The translations under genes and the position numbers were made by a program. The notes under the pieces are model-generated. The model had not been told where the DNA came from. It saw only the letters and a program-made list of their open reading frames with translations, and did no database searches. Shown here one piece after another: positions 8,933-18,126 of a stretch of DNA of 64,000 bases. The DNA comes from Pontibacter roseus DSM 17521 (lineage in GTDB: Bacteria; Bacteroidota; Bacteroidia; Cytophagales; Hymenobacteraceae): positions 62,001-126,000 of the forward strand of contig NZ_KB890767.1 in the NCBI RefSeq assembly GCF_000373265.1, given 5' to 3'. The stretch's first letter is position 1, and the number at the start of each line of letters is the position of its first letter.

Positions 8933-9871
8933 ATGCATACCCAATTCCGCTTCAGCCTGCCGCTACTTACCCTGGTTGCCCTCTCCCTTTCGTTCCTGCT
9001 TTCCTGCGCATTCACTGACGACCAGCCTGAAGTACGGCTTTCTGTAGAGACTGCACCACCTGTGACAGCGGTTTCAGATGTAGCTCCTGCTGTCGCGGCA
9101 CTGGATTATGGTGCAGCTATACCTGCAGCTTATACCGCGCCGCCCTCTTCCGAGCCGACTACCAAGATGGCCGATGCTGCCACCATCCTGGCACGCAGGC
9201 AGGTGCCCATTCTTTGCTACCACCAGGTGCGGGACTGGCGCGAGAAGGATTCAAAATCGGCCAAGGACTACATTGTGCCGGTGGAGCGGTTCCGGGAGCA
9301 GATGCAGATGCTGGCCGACAGCGGCTACCAGACGGTGCTGCCCGAGCAGCTACTCGCCTACCTCACCACCGGCGCACCGCTCCCCAAGAAGCCGGTGATG
9401 CTCACCTTCGATGACACCAACCTGGACCAATACACCGTGGCGGCGCCTGAATTGGAGACACACGGCTTCAAGGGTGTGTTCTTTGTCATGACCGTTTCGT
9501 TGGGCCGCCCCAACTACATGAGCAAGGCACAGGTGAAGGAGCTATCCGACAGAGGGCACGCCATCGGCTCCCATACCTGGGACCACCACAACGTGAAAAA
9601 ATACCAGGGGCAGGACTGGGTAAAACAAATCGAGAAGCCCTCTAAACAGCTGGAGGCAATCATTGGAGAGCCTGTGGAATTTTTCGCTTATCCTTTCGGC
9701 CTCTGGAATCCGGAGGCTATACCTGAGCTCAAGCAGCGCGGCATTACCGCCGCCTTCCAACTCGCCGCCCAACCTCACCCGCAGGACCCGCTCCACAGCA
9801 TACGCCGCATCATTGCCAGTGGCTACTGGAGCCCGCAGTCCCTGAACAAGGCCATGCGCAACAGCTTCTAA
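8933..9871 (+). CDS. Polysaccharide deacetylase (NodB-type) lipoprotein
   Basis: Carbohydrate esterase family 4-type enzyme expected to remove N-acetyl groups from an envelope or external glycan. The ATG at 8933 is chosen because it gives a clean lipoprotein signal (FRFSLPLL...SFLLSC); the in-frame start at 8846 adds 29 residues before it. Catalytic motifs in the 312 residues are TFDD (aspartates 160-161) and the metal-binding HxxxH in SHTWDH (H214, H218). FFAYPFGLWNPEAI near 245 is a typical motif 3. A Thr/Pro/Ala-rich linker of about 60 residues separates lipid anchor and domain. Its substrate cannot be told from sequence. Confidence 0.88.
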   Translation: MHTQFRFSLPLLTLVALSLSFLLSCAFTDDQPEVRLSVETAPPVTAVSDVAPAVAALDYGAAIPAAYTAPPSSEPTTKMADAATILARRQVPILCYHQVRDWREKDSKSAKDYIVPVERFREQMQMLADSGYQTVLPEQLLAYLTTGAPLPKKPVMLTFDDTNLDQYTVAAPELETHGFKGVFFVMTVSLGRPNYMSKAQVKELSDRGHAIGSHTWDHHNVKKYQGQDWVKQIEKPSKQLEAIIGEPVEFFAYPFGLWNPEAIPELKQRGITAAFQLAAQPHPQDPLHSIRRIIASGYWSPQSLNKAMRNSF

Positions 9872-9888
9872 CCCAAAAGCATCTGTAG

Positions 9889-9931
9889 GCAGCTGCGTGG
9901 CTATACCTTCTCGGTTCAGCCACGCAACTGC
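9889..9931. other. Hairpin between deacetylase and pyruvate-kinase-like genes
   Basis: TGCGTGGCT (9894-9902) pairs with AGCCACGCA (9918-9926), extended by GCAG/CTGC across a mismatch. The loop carries a TATACCT motif copy. There is no T run, so a terminator role is uncertain. Confidence 0.4.
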
Positions 9932-10020
9932 ACCCTCGATAACTGTTGCCATTGCGTACGCCAAAGACCTCTTTTCCTCTCTCCGCGGTAACCTCAGGCT
10001 TGCTACTGCAGTTTGATAGT

Positions 10021-11904
10021 ATGGCCAACCAAGCAACTGACATGCAACCAGACGAAAAACACCTGAGAGGGCTCATTGAACAAATAGATAGACTGTACCA
10101 GGAAGCCCTGGACCTGGAGAAGCGGTATGCCAGTGCCATCAAACAAGTCCATCCCTCTTTCAGGAAAAGCGCCCGAAACCTGTTACACTACCTTTCGCTG
10201 CGGCAGCATGATATCCGGGAGTTGCAGGAAAACCTGGCGCAGCTGGGCCTCTCGTCGTTGGGCCGGGCGGAGGGGCATGTGACGGCTAGCCTTCAAGCTG
10301 TGCGCGACCTGCTCTGCCACCTGCTGGAGTGCGAACCCACTAAGCACCAAACGCCTGTCTCCTTCGCTGAGAGCAGCCAACTGCTGGCCACCCACAACGA
10401 GGACTTGTTGGGTCCCGTGCCTGCCAACCGCAACACCCGCATCATGGTCACCTTCTCCACCGACCTGGCTACTGACCACGAGTTGATAGTACGCATGATG
10501 CGTGCCGGCATGGACTGCGCCCGCATCAACTGCGCCCACGATGACGAGGAGGTATGGGGCAGCATGGTTGAGTCCATTAAGCGGGCCGAGAAGGAGACAG
10601 GATTGCCCTGTAAAATCCTGATGGACCTGATGGGGCCCAAACTGCGAACCGGCCCTCTGAAGCCGGGCCCAGCCCTCATTTCCATTCGCCCTATACAAAA
10701 TTCGCTGGGCCAGTTGGTCTCTCCTGCCAAGGTATGGCTGGCTCCACCCCACACCCCCTGTGAAGTGCCGGTCGATGCCGCCTTACCCCTGGACGCAAAG
10801 TGGCTATCGCAGCTGCAGCAAGGCGACAAGCTGAAGTTCACCGACACCCGCGGCCGCAAGCGCTCCTTCACCGTGATTCAACGGAAAAGCAAAGGCGTGA
10901 TAGCACACCTGTTCAAAACCTCCTACATCAGCGCCGGCACGCGCCTCACCATCAACACAGCCAACGCGCCGCTAAGGACCACGCAGGTAGGCGACCTGCC
11001 AGCCAGCGAAGTGCCCCTCGTGCTCCGCAAGGATGACCTCCTGGTTTTGAACAAGGAGCACATTCCTGGTGAACCGGCCCTGTATGATGCGGAGGGGCAC
11101 GTCGTGAGGCCCGCCCATATCAGCTGCACCCTGTCCGATATTTTCAGCCAAGTGAAGGCGGGCCAGCCCATCCTCTTTGACGATGGGAAAATAGAGGGCA
11201 TCATCCTGGAAGTGAATGAGAACTCATTGCTCATCAAAATCACGCAGGCCAAAGAGACCGGCAGCAAACTGCGCTCCGACAAGGGCATCAACCTGCCCGA
11301 GAGCAAGCTGCACCTGGAAAGCCTCACCCAGCAGGACCGGCAACACCTGGCTTTCGTGGCCAAACACGCCGATGCGGTCAGCCTGTCGTTCGTGAACCAC
11401 CCCGAGATGGTAGAAAAGCTGCTGGGCGAACTGAAGCGGCTCAAGGCGAAGCAGATGGGCATCATGCTCAAGATTGAGACCAAGGAAGGATTCCGGAACC
11501 TGCCACACCTGCTGCTCACCGTCATGCGGAACCAGGTGGCCGGCGTGATGATAGCCCGCGGTGACCTGGCCGTGGAGTGTGGCTGGGAGCGGCTGGCGGA
11601 GGTGCAGGAAGAGATTCTGTGGCTCAGTGAGGCCGCGCACATACCGGTTGTCTGGGCTACGCAGGTGTTGGAGTCGCTCTCGAAGAAAGGCAGGCCATCG
11701 CGCGCCGAGATTACGGATGCGGCCATGTCGCAACGGGCAGACTGCGTGATGCTCAACAAAGGCGTCTTCGTGCTGCAGGCCATCGAGCTGCTCGACGACA
11801 TCCTGAAGCGCATGCAGCAGCACCAGCACAAGAAGACCTCCATGCTGCGCATGCTCCACATTTCGGAGTTGCAGCTGCCCAGGGCCGAGGAGGCGACCCA
11901 GTAG
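10021..11904 (+). CDS. Pyruvate-kinase-like protein with N-terminal extension and no C-domain
   Basis: I start at the ATG at 10021 (MANQATDMQPDE), giving 627 residues. The first 130 or so are helical and unrelated to pyruvate kinase. The TIM-barrel motifs then follow in order: ARINCAHD near 180 (usual NFSHG), DLMGPKLRTG at 202-211, FDDGKIEG in the lid near 390, KIE with Lys484, ARGDLAVE with R513-D515, and RPSRAEITDAAM near 563. The usual C-terminal allosteric domain is missing and the lid region is about 100 residues longer than normal. Lys207 replaces the Glu linked to K+-dependence in muscle enzyme (E117), pointing to a K+-independent type. Whether it makes pyruvate is open. Confidence 0.8.
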   Translation: MANQATDMQPDEKHLRGLIEQIDRLYQEALDLEKRYASAIKQVHPSFRKSARNLLHYLSLRQHDIRELQENLAQLGLSSLGRAEGHVTASLQAVRDLLCHLLECEPTKHQTPVSFAESSQLLATHNEDLLGPVPANRNTRIMVTFSTDLATDHELIVRMMRAGMDCARINCAHDDEEVWGSMVESIKRAEKETGLPCKILMDLMGPKLRTGPLKPGPALISIRPIQNSLGQLVSPAKVWLAPPHTPCEVPVDAALPLDAKWLSQLQQGDKLKFTDTRGRKRSFTVIQRKSKGVIAHLFKTSYISAGTRLTINTANAPLRTTQVGDLPASEVPLVLRKDDLLVLNKEHIPGEPALYDAEGHVVRPAHISCTLSDIFSQVKAGQPILFDDGKIEGIILEVNENSLLIKITQAKETGSKLRSDKGINLPESKLHLESLTQQDRQHLAFVAKHADAVSLSFVNHPEMVEKLLGELKRLKAKQMGIMLKIETKEGFRNLPHLLLTVMRNQVAGVMIARGDLAVECGWERLAEVQEEILWLSEAAHIPVVWATQVLESLSKKGRPSRAEITDAAMSQRADCVMLNKGVFVLQAIELLDDILKRMQQHQHKKTSMLRMLHISELQLPRAEEATQ

Positions 11905-11905
11905 C

Positions 11906-13609
11906 ATGCACGTTACACGTTCTATACCTACAACTCTTGTGATGCCCCGACTTTTCGCCTTGCTGATTGCCCTGCTCCAGTTGCTGCTGTGCGAGCATGC
12001 CCTCGCCGATACCTACTACATCAGTGCCAAGGGCAGCGACACGCGTTCCGGCACGTCTCCTGCCGAAGCCTGGCGGAGCATAGGGAAAGCCAACAGCCAC
12101 CTTTATAGCCCCAGCGATACCCTTCTGTTTGAAGGAAGACACACTTTTCAGGGCAGTCTGTACTTTGAGGCGCCAGCCACCCCGCCCAGTTACATCAGCT
12201 CCTTCGGGGAGGGCAGGGCCACCATCTATGCCGACAGCAGCTTCGGCTTCTACGCCCACAACCTAGCCGGCATAACCCTGAAGAAGCTGCACTTCAAAGG
12301 CAGCGGCTATACCTCCAACCGCGACCACGGCATCCTGTTCTACAACGATTTGCCCGGCGTTGTGAAGTTGTCGCAGGTGGTGGTGGACCAGGTGGAGGTG
12401 AGCGGGTTTCGGAAATCAGGTATAACGGTAGGCAGCTGGAACGGCAACAGCGGGTATAGCGACGTCAGTATCACCAACGCAGTCATCTACGACATCGGTT
12501 CGGAAGGCATCACCACCTGGGGGGAATTTAATCAAAACAAAAAAGGCTATGCGCACCAGAATGTGTATGTAGGTCACAGCCATGTGTACCAGATACACGG
12601 CCTGCCCCTCCCCGACAAACACAGCGGCAGTGGCATCGTGCTATCCGATGTGGACGGCGGCACGGTGGAACACAGCGTGGTGCATACCTCCGGCATGAAC
12701 AACCTGCACTGTGGCGGGCCTGTAGGCATTTGGGCCTGGGATGCCAACGCGATAACCATACAATACAATGAGGCCTACAACATGAGCGCTGGCAAAGGCT
12801 GCGACGGCGGCGGCTTTGACCTGGACGGCGGTGTGACCAACTCGGTGATGCAGTACAACTACTCCCATGACAACGACGGAGCCGGTTTCCTGATAGCCCA
12901 GTTCGAGTGGGCCAGGCCGATGCACAACAACGTCATCCGGTACAACATCTCGGAGAACGACGGCCGGCGCAACGGCTACAAAGGCATCACGCTGTGGGTG
13001 GCGGACCGGCACAACAACGGCGGCAACCGCAGCCTGCTCGTCTACAACAACACTGTCTTCGCTGACAAGGCCGTCGCGCCCTCCAGTGGAGGGGTGTTCT
13101 TCAAAAGCGGCGGGCACCACGGTGTGCGATTTTTCAACAACATCTTCTATACCCGGAACAGAGCCCCTATGGTCGTTGCTGCTACCGATACGGCGCTGGA
13201 TGTTTCTTTCCGGCACAACACGTACTACAGCGAGGGCAATCTCCCCACCTATACCTGGGGAACGGCCAGCTATACCTCCCTGGCGGCTTTTCGAGAAGCT
13301 ACCGACCAGGAAATTCTGAACGGCACCCCTAGCGGCAGCGAAGACAACCCAGAACTTACCGCACCGGGAACCGCAGGCACCCTAGGTTATCCTATTGATT
13401 GGCAGGAGCTTCAGGCCAGGTATAGCCCACGCCGGAAATCGCCTGTGGTGGAGGCAGGTATAGCCACCGCTGTCCCCTCCCCTTTCCAGGTGGCCACACA
13501 CGACCTGGCTGGGCAATCCCTCCGACAAGAGACTGCCCCTGATAAGGGTGCCATTACCTATCCCAAGCCGAAGCGTCTGAGGTGGCTGCGGGAGCTATTC
13601 AGCTGGTAA
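11906..13609 (+). CDS. Secreted right-handed parallel beta-helix protein
   Basis: 567 residues with an N-terminal signal peptide; either the ATG at 11906 or the one at 11942 (MPRLFALLIALLQLLL) could start it. The mature part opens with TYYISAKGSDTRSGTSP, the usual start of DUF1565/pectate-lyase-type beta-helices, followed by coils rich in Asn and Gly (YNEAYNMSAGKGCDGGGFDLDGG near 290-310, VIRYNISENDG near 350). Such folds often bind or cleave acidic polysaccharides. No specific lyase motif is clear to me, so activity is unassigned. Only one base separates it from the pyruvate-kinase-like gene, so the two are probably co-transcribed. Confidence 0.8.
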   Translation: MHVTRSIPTTLVMPRLFALLIALLQLLLCEHALADTYYISAKGSDTRSGTSPAEAWRSIGKANSHLYSPSDTLLFEGRHTFQGSLYFEAPATPPSYISSFGEGRATIYADSSFGFYAHNLAGITLKKLHFKGSGYTSNRDHGILFYNDLPGVVKLSQVVVDQVEVSGFRKSGITVGSWNGNSGYSDVSITNAVIYDIGSEGITTWGEFNQNKKGYAHQNVYVGHSHVYQIHGLPLPDKHSGSGIVLSDVDGGTVEHSVVHTSGMNNLHCGGPVGIWAWDANAITIQYNEAYNMSAGKGCDGGGFDLDGGVTNSVMQYNYSHDNDGAGFLIAQFEWARPMHNNVIRYNISENDGRRNGYKGITLWVADRHNNGGNRSLLVYNNTVFADKAVAPSSGGVFFKSGGHHGVRFFNNIFYTRNRAPMVVAATDTALDVSFRHNTYYSEGNLPTYTWGTASYTSLAAFREATDQEILNGTPSGSEDNPELTAPGTAGTLGYPIDWQELQARYSPRRKSPVVEAGIATAVPSPFQVATHDLAGQSLRQETAPDKGAITYPKPKRLRWLRELFSW

Positions 13610-13724
13610 GCCAGTTTTTCTGTATAGGCCAATACCCTATATTTTCAAATTAATATGTATATTTCCTGAGGCTTCACTTTCCGACTTACTTAATCCGTGT
13701 CTATTGGCCTACACGTACAGCAAT

Positions 13725-13904
13725 ATGAAATACAAAAGAATACAGAACCTGATAAGCTTGGTTGCCGTGCTGCTCACGGTGGCGGGCCTTGTGATAAGCA
13801 TCGGCCACTACATGGACGACAGCAGCGTTGGGAAAATCTTGGTAGTGTCTGGCTTGGGCTTGCTGCTGCTCATGCGCCTGGTGGATGCACGCTACATTGA
13901 GTAA
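13725..13904 (+). CDS. Small two-helix membrane protein
   Basis: The ATG at 13725 (MKYKRIQNL) gives 59 residues; an in-frame ATG at 13704 adds seven. Two hydrophobic helices (LISLVAVLLTVAGLVISIG and ILVVSGLGLLLLMRL) are joined by a short acidic loop HYMDDSSVG. I do not recognise a family. It lies 39 bases before a secreted plug-like protein and may share its transcript. Confidence 0.6.
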   Translation: MKYKRIQNLISLVAVLLTVAGLVISIGHYMDDSSVGKILVVSGLGLLLLMRLVDARYIE

Positions 13905-13943
13905 TAGGAACACTTCCATCAAGCAAAGCCAAAGAAAACCGCT

Positions 13944-14465
13944 ATGAAGACACTCATATCAACCATACTCCTCACCTGCTGCGGCCTTACAGCCTTCGCG
14001 CAGCAGGAACTCATCCACCCGAAGGAACGGGCCAAACAGGTGATGGTGAGCAGCGACCACACTCAGCCTTACGTGCTGGTGAACGACCAGGAGACTAAAC
14101 AAGGGGCGCTGGTGATTTCTCCCCAGTCCATTGAAAGCGTGAACGTGTACAAGGATGCGAATGCCACCGCCAGGTTCGGCGACAAGGCAAAAGATGGCGC
14201 CATCGTGCTTCATACGAAACCGGGTGTTCAACTGGCCAGACTCGCTGACATCTATACCTACTTTGAGGTGCCCGTGGCACAGCAGCACCTGAAGGTGGTC
14301 ATCGGCAATCAACTCATTAAGAATACAGACCTGATTCTCGCCGAATTAGAAGAAATAGAACGCGTGGAAGTGGTGAAACAGGACATTGTGGCACCCGTAC
14401 GCTGGAGCCTGAACGAGGAAGAAGAATTCCTGAAAATCACACCCAAGCAACCAGCCAAGCAATAG
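13944..14465 (+). CDS. Secreted TonB-plug-like protein
   Basis: 173 residues with a signal peptide (MKTLISTILLTCCGLTAFAQ). Residues 45-95 resemble the plug region of SusC-type receptors: SIESVNVYKDANATARFGDK, then DGAIVLHTK, matching the SusC pattern of a strand, KDAsA..YG and G.I.I.TK. No beta-barrel follows. A second half (about 100-160) repeats a similar strand pattern, LEEIERVEVVKQDI. It may be a free-standing plug or a decoy-like binding protein; function unknown. It ends two bases before ywbE. Confidence 0.65.
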   Translation: MKTLISTILLTCCGLTAFAQQELIHPKERAKQVMVSSDHTQPYVLVNDQETKQGALVISPQSIESVNVYKDANATARFGDKAKDGAIVLHTKPGVQLARLADIYTYFEVPVAQQHLKVVIGNQLIKNTDLILAELEEIERVEVVKQDIVAPVRWSLNEEEEFLKITPKQPAKQ

Positions 14466-14467
14466 CC

Positions 14468-14668
14468 ATGGACGGGACAAAGCGAAGCAACATCAAACCT
14501 GGCCTGCATGTGAACATCGTGCTGAAAGAAGACCAGCGCACCGGCGACCTCACCGAAGGGTATGTCAAAGACATCCTCACCAACTCACCCACTCATCCCC
14601 ACGGCATCAAAGTGCGCCTGGAGACGGGAGAGGTAGGTCGTGTGAAGGAAATATTGGAAGAAGAATAG
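14468..14668 (+). CDS. ywbE: YwbE family protein (DUF2196)
   Basis: 66 residues matching the YwbE family: NIKPGLHVNIVLKEDQRTG near the start, then GYVKDILTNSPTHPHGIKVRL and GEVGRVKEIL. The family is a small conserved beta-rich protein of unknown role. The stop codon abuts the stop of the convergent radC gene with no base between. Confidence 0.85.
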   Translation: MDGTKRSNIKPGLHVNIVLKEDQRTGDLTEGYVKDILTNSPTHPHGIKVRLETGEVGRVKEILEEE

Positions 14669-15367
14669 CTACAACAATCCTTCATCCGCGAAGCTGTAGT
14701 AATCGTTGTCGGTGAAGATGATGTGGTCGAGCACGGGGAGGTCGAGGAATTGGCCGGCTTCTTTCATTTTCTTGGTCAGGGCGATGTCGGCGGCGCTGGG
14801 CTTGGTGTTGCCGCTCGGGTGGTTGTGCACCAGGATGATGGAACTGGCCAGCTGCTCTATCGCCTTCTTGAAAATCATCTTCGGGTCAGCCACGGTGCCG
14901 GCCACGCCCCCGCTGCTGATGCTTTCCTTCTTCATCACCACATTGGCGCGGTTGAGCAGAATAATCCAAAACTCCTCGTGCGGCAGGTCCAGGAGCTGGG
15001 GTTTGATGTAGTTGTATATGTCGGTGGAGCATGTGATGCGGGTCTTGGCCGCAACGGCCGACTCCTTGCGCCGGCGCCCCAGTTCCAGCGCGCTCACAAT
15101 AGAGATGGCCTTAGCCTCGCCTATACCTGGGTGCTTCGTCAGGTCCTTCACCGACAGCTTCGCTAACTCGTTCAAATCGTTTCCCACAGCCGACAGAATA
15201 ATCTTCCCCACATCCACCGCCGTCAGTTTTGTGGTACCGGAGCCAATCAGAATGGCAATCAGCTCCGCATCAGTCAGGGCAGCCCTTCCCTTTAGAAGCA
15301 GCTTTTCACGCGGTCGGTCCTCCTCGGCCCATGTCTTGATGTTGAGCGATGCGCTGTAGTATGACAT
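14669..15367 (-). CDS. radC: RadC family JAB/MPN protein (UPF0758)
   Basis: I start at the ATG at 15367 (MSYYSASLNIKTWAEEDRP), which matches the family; the longer open frame adds 31 unlikely residues. The 232 residues hold an N-terminal helix-hairpin-helix region (LTKHPGIGEAKA near 75) and a C-terminal JAB1/MPN metalloprotease-like domain with HNHPSGNTKPSAAD near 180, giving the full JAMM ligand set. The link to DNA repair is historical and the function unproven. It is convergent with ywbE. Confidence 0.92.
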   Translation of the reverse strand: MSYYSASLNIKTWAEEDRPREKLLLKGRAALTDAELIAILIGSGTTKLTAVDVGKIILSAVGNDLNELAKLSVKDLTKHPGIGEAKAISIVSALELGRRRKESAVAAKTRITCSTDIYNYIKPQLLDLPHEEFWIILLNRANVVMKKESISSGGVAGTVADPKMIFKKAIEQLASSIILVHNHPSGNTKPSAADIALTKKMKEAGQFLDLPVLDHIIFTDNDYYSFADEGLL

Positions 15368-15554
15368 TTCTGCAGCAGCTGACTTTTTTTCCACAACGGT
15401 ATAGATTTTGTTAGAGAATAGGCATGAAAGGTGAATCTGTTTCTCCTTAAAATAGTTCATAGAAAGCGGTCTGTCCGCTTACTTTATTCACTTTATATCC
15501 AAATTCGAACTTAAGCTGCCTGAAAGTGTTCTCATGCAGCATCAAGAACATACT

Positions 15555-16790
15555 ATGCAAAGATTTTTTTCAATAGGAGTGGTTCTCTTCATACTGTTCC
15601 TGGTAGACTTTTATGTATTCCAAGCTATCAAGACGGTTACACAGGGTTTATCTGAAACAGCACAGCGAGTTATCTACTTCCTATATTGGGCGGTGTTTGC
15701 CATTACGGCAGGCACGTTCGCATTGGCCTCCCTCACCCGGGGCACGCCTCCTGACACTTTCAAGACGTACCTGGCCAGCACCCTTTTCATCATTTTCGCT
15801 TCCAAACTGGTGGTGGTGCTATTCCTGTTCCTTGACGATGTGCTGCGCCTGGGCAAGATTGTCCTCAACAACGCCAGCAGCAGTGAACCTAGCTTTGACC
15901 CGTCCCGCAGCAAGTTCCTCAATCAAATGGGACTACTGGTTGCCGCCGTGCCTTTCTCGGCCTTCATATACGGTATGGTGAAGGGCGCCTATGACTACCG
16001 GGTGAAGCGGGTGACGTTGCGTTTCCCGAACCTGCCCAAGGCTTTCGATGGTTTTAAGATGCTCCAGATTTCGGATTTGCACACCGGTAGTTTCACCTCC
16101 ACCGATCCACTCAAAGAAGCGGTACGGCTGATTAACCAACAGGAGGCGGACCTGGTGTTCTTCACTGGTGACCTGGTGAACAACGTAGCCACTGAGCTGA
16201 CGGCCCATGTCGATACCCTGAAGGAGATAAAGGCTCGCAATGGCGTGTTCTCCGTGTTGGGCAATCACGACTACGGTGACTATGTATCCTGGGAGAGCCG
16301 CGAGTCTAAAAGCCGCAACCTGCAGACGCTCATTGAGACTCATGGCAAAATGGGCTGGCAGATACTCCTCAACGAAAACCGCCTCATCGAGAAAGACGGC
16401 GAGCACATTGCCATACTGGGTGTTGAGAACTGGGGCAACCGGGCCGGCTTCCCGAAATACGGCGATTTGGGTAAGGCCTACAGCGGAGCAGAGAACAGTC
16501 CGTTCAAGGTGCTGCTCTCACATGACCCATCGCACTGGGATGGCGAAATCAACAAGAAGTTCCCGGACATTGACCTGACGCTGTCTGGCCATACCCATGG
16601 CATGCAGTTTGGCGTGAACATACCTGGCCTCAAGTGGAGCCCGGTGCAGTATGTGTACGACCAGTGGGCCGGCCTCTACAACCGGGGTAAACAATACCTG
16701 TACGTGAACACTGGCCTTGGATTTATAGGCTATCCGGGTCGTGTGGGCTTCCTGCCGGAGATTACGGTCTTTGAACTGAAGCAGGCCTGA
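15555..16790 (+). CDS. Membrane-anchored metallophosphoesterase (YkuE-like)
   Basis: Start chosen at the ATG at 15555 (MQRFFSIGVVLFILF); the upstream in-frame ATG adds seven residues. Of 411 residues, the first 150 hold four or so membrane helices. The calcineurin-like domain follows with all family blocks: QISDLHTGS near 175, FTGDLVNN near 205, LGNHDYGD near 238, LSHDPSHWD near 318 and LSGHTHGMQFG near 338. Members act on phosphodiesters or lipids such as UDP-diacylglucosamine; the substrate here is unknown. A strong terminator follows. Confidence 0.9.
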   Translation: MQRFFSIGVVLFILFLVDFYVFQAIKTVTQGLSETAQRVIYFLYWAVFAITAGTFALASLTRGTPPDTFKTYLASTLFIIFASKLVVVLFLFLDDVLRLGKIVLNNASSSEPSFDPSRSKFLNQMGLLVAAVPFSAFIYGMVKGAYDYRVKRVTLRFPNLPKAFDGFKMLQISDLHTGSFTSTDPLKEAVRLINQQEADLVFFTGDLVNNVATELTAHVDTLKEIKARNGVFSVLGNHDYGDYVSWESRESKSRNLQTLIETHGKMGWQILLNENRLIEKDGEHIAILGVENWGNRAGFPKYGDLGKAYSGAENSPFKVLLSHDPSHWDGEINKKFPDIDLTLSGHTHGMQFGVNIPGLKWSPVQYVYDQWAGLYNRGKQYLYVNTGLGFIGYPGRVGFLPEITVFELKQA

Positions 16791-16815
16791 TAGCAATCAT
16801 TTCTATCATTTCATA

Positions 16816-16848
16816 AGGAGCCGGCAGAACTGCCGGCTCTTCTTTTTT
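16816..16848 (+). terminator. Terminator after the metallophosphoesterase gene
   Basis: GAGCCGGCAG (16818-16827) pairs with CTGCCGGCTC (16830-16839) and is followed by CTTCTTTTTT. Confidence 0.85.
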
Positions 16849-17130
16849 CACACTATCACAATATATATTTTATCATATTCTATACCTGCCATTCAGTTTC
16901 ACTGGATTTCTCTTTACCAATAAACTAAATTCAGTAAGTCATCTGCTTTTCAAGCCAATAATTAGGTTTTAAAGCTTACCACAGTTGTTTCTATTAATCT
17001 TCGGGCAAATCTGAGGTATAAACAAAACCTACTCCATACCGTAAAGACCTAAAGCGGCCTGCATAAATTTTATACTATTTCAAGTATATCAGGCTGCTCA
17101 TTTTAAGAATCAACTTAAGGTATTTGAACT
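16849..17130. other. AT-rich leader region with a nested hairpin
   Basis: No gene is visible. Just before the lipoprotein gene, GCGGCCTG (17054-17061) pairs with CAGGCTGC (17090-17097, one wobble), and TATACT (17071-17076) pairs with AGTATA (17083-17088) inside it. The structure lies 34-77 bases before the start codon, so it may be a leader element of that gene or an early terminator. Motif copies AGGTATA occur near 16882 and 17015. Confidence 0.4.
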
Positions 17131-17907
17131 ATGAAAAAGGTATTTTATTCTATAGGATTAGTAAGTGTGATGCTCTTCTCTGCCTGTTCCGAAGACAGGG
17201 GCACGACCCGTGAGGTAGCAGACGCAAATAAGGACGAAAACGTGGACCCTGACCAGATAAGGGGCTATGGCGAAGAACTCACCTCGGCCGCTGACATGGG
17301 CACAGAGAATGAATGGCGCCAGCATGCTGAGCAGACGTCAAACCAGATGGCCACGGACTTGAAGTTGAGCACAGACGCACAGACGCGTGTGCAGCAGGCA
17401 TTGTATGAGCGCGAGCGCCGTCTGGCTGAGCTGCATGACGAGTACAACTACACCGAGACGAACCGCATGGGCGGTCAGGCCAAGAACGACACCCGCAATG
17501 ACATGGGCAACAACCCGGCTAACGACCTGGATGCGGAGCGCTCCAACAACCAAGGCAATGCCTATGAGGGCAACAGCAACGTGAACGATGCCGAAAACCC
17601 TAACCTGAGCATGCGGGAGTCCGACATGAATTCCGAAAGGGAGCTCATCATGGCCGACACCGACCGGGATTTGAAGGCAGCCCTCACTCCGGAGCAATAC
17701 AAGCAGTATGAGCAGAACCGTGACAAGTACAAGAGCATGAACGCCGCCACGGGCATCAAGAGCAATTCCGGAAGCAGCAGCACAAACACGACCGGCAACA
17801 ACCAGAGCAATATGGGTACAACCAACCAGAACACCAATGGCGATACCAATATGAACAACAGCAACCAGAACAAGTCCGGCATAGGGAATAAAACAAACAA
17901 AAACTAA
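17131..17907 (+). CDS. Spy/CpxP-like lipoprotein with Asn-rich tail
   Basis: 258 residues. The signal ends in a lipobox (VMLFSAC, lipid on Cys19). Two helical stretches resemble the Spy/CpxP repeat: DLKLSTDAQTRVQQALYERE near 75-95 and DLKAALTPEQYKQYEQNRDKY near 188-208, the second with the typical LTPEQ. An Asn/Gly/Met-rich linker separates them and a tail of about 45 residues is nearly all Asn, Ser, Thr, Gly and Gln. This suggests a periplasmic or surface stress protein; the assignment is by pattern only. A 14-bp hairpin follows. Confidence 0.6.
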   Translation: MKKVFYSIGLVSVMLFSACSEDRGTTREVADANKDENVDPDQIRGYGEELTSAADMGTENEWRQHAEQTSNQMATDLKLSTDAQTRVQQALYERERRLAELHDEYNYTETNRMGGQAKNDTRNDMGNNPANDLDAERSNNQGNAYEGNSNVNDAENPNLSMRESDMNSERELIMADTDRDLKAALTPEQYKQYEQNRDKYKSMNAATGIKSNSGSSSTNTTGNNQSNMGTTNQNTNGDTNMNNSNQNKSGIGNKTNKN

Positions 17908-17938
17908 CGTTACTCCTTGACGTATAACATATTAGTAC

Positions 17939-17976
17939 CGAAAGCCTGTAGCGCCCGTAGCTACGGGCTTTCGCAT
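17939..17976 (+). terminator. Hairpin terminator after the Asn-rich lipoprotein
   Basis: A 14-bp stem (17939-17952 with 17960-17973, one wobble) with loop GCCCGTA. The following T run is short (CATTTCC), so termination may be partial. Confidence 0.6.
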
Positions 17977-18126
17977 TTCCGGCCCTTCGGGTTTCCATCA
18001 AATTTTCGTAACTTTATAACCAGACAGGCGACTGCCCACAAAACTTTCAGGCTGGCATACTTTTTGGCCGTTTTCGGCGTACTGAATAAACCCGTTGCCA
18101 CCGCTAGAGTGGCCCAATGCAGCAAC

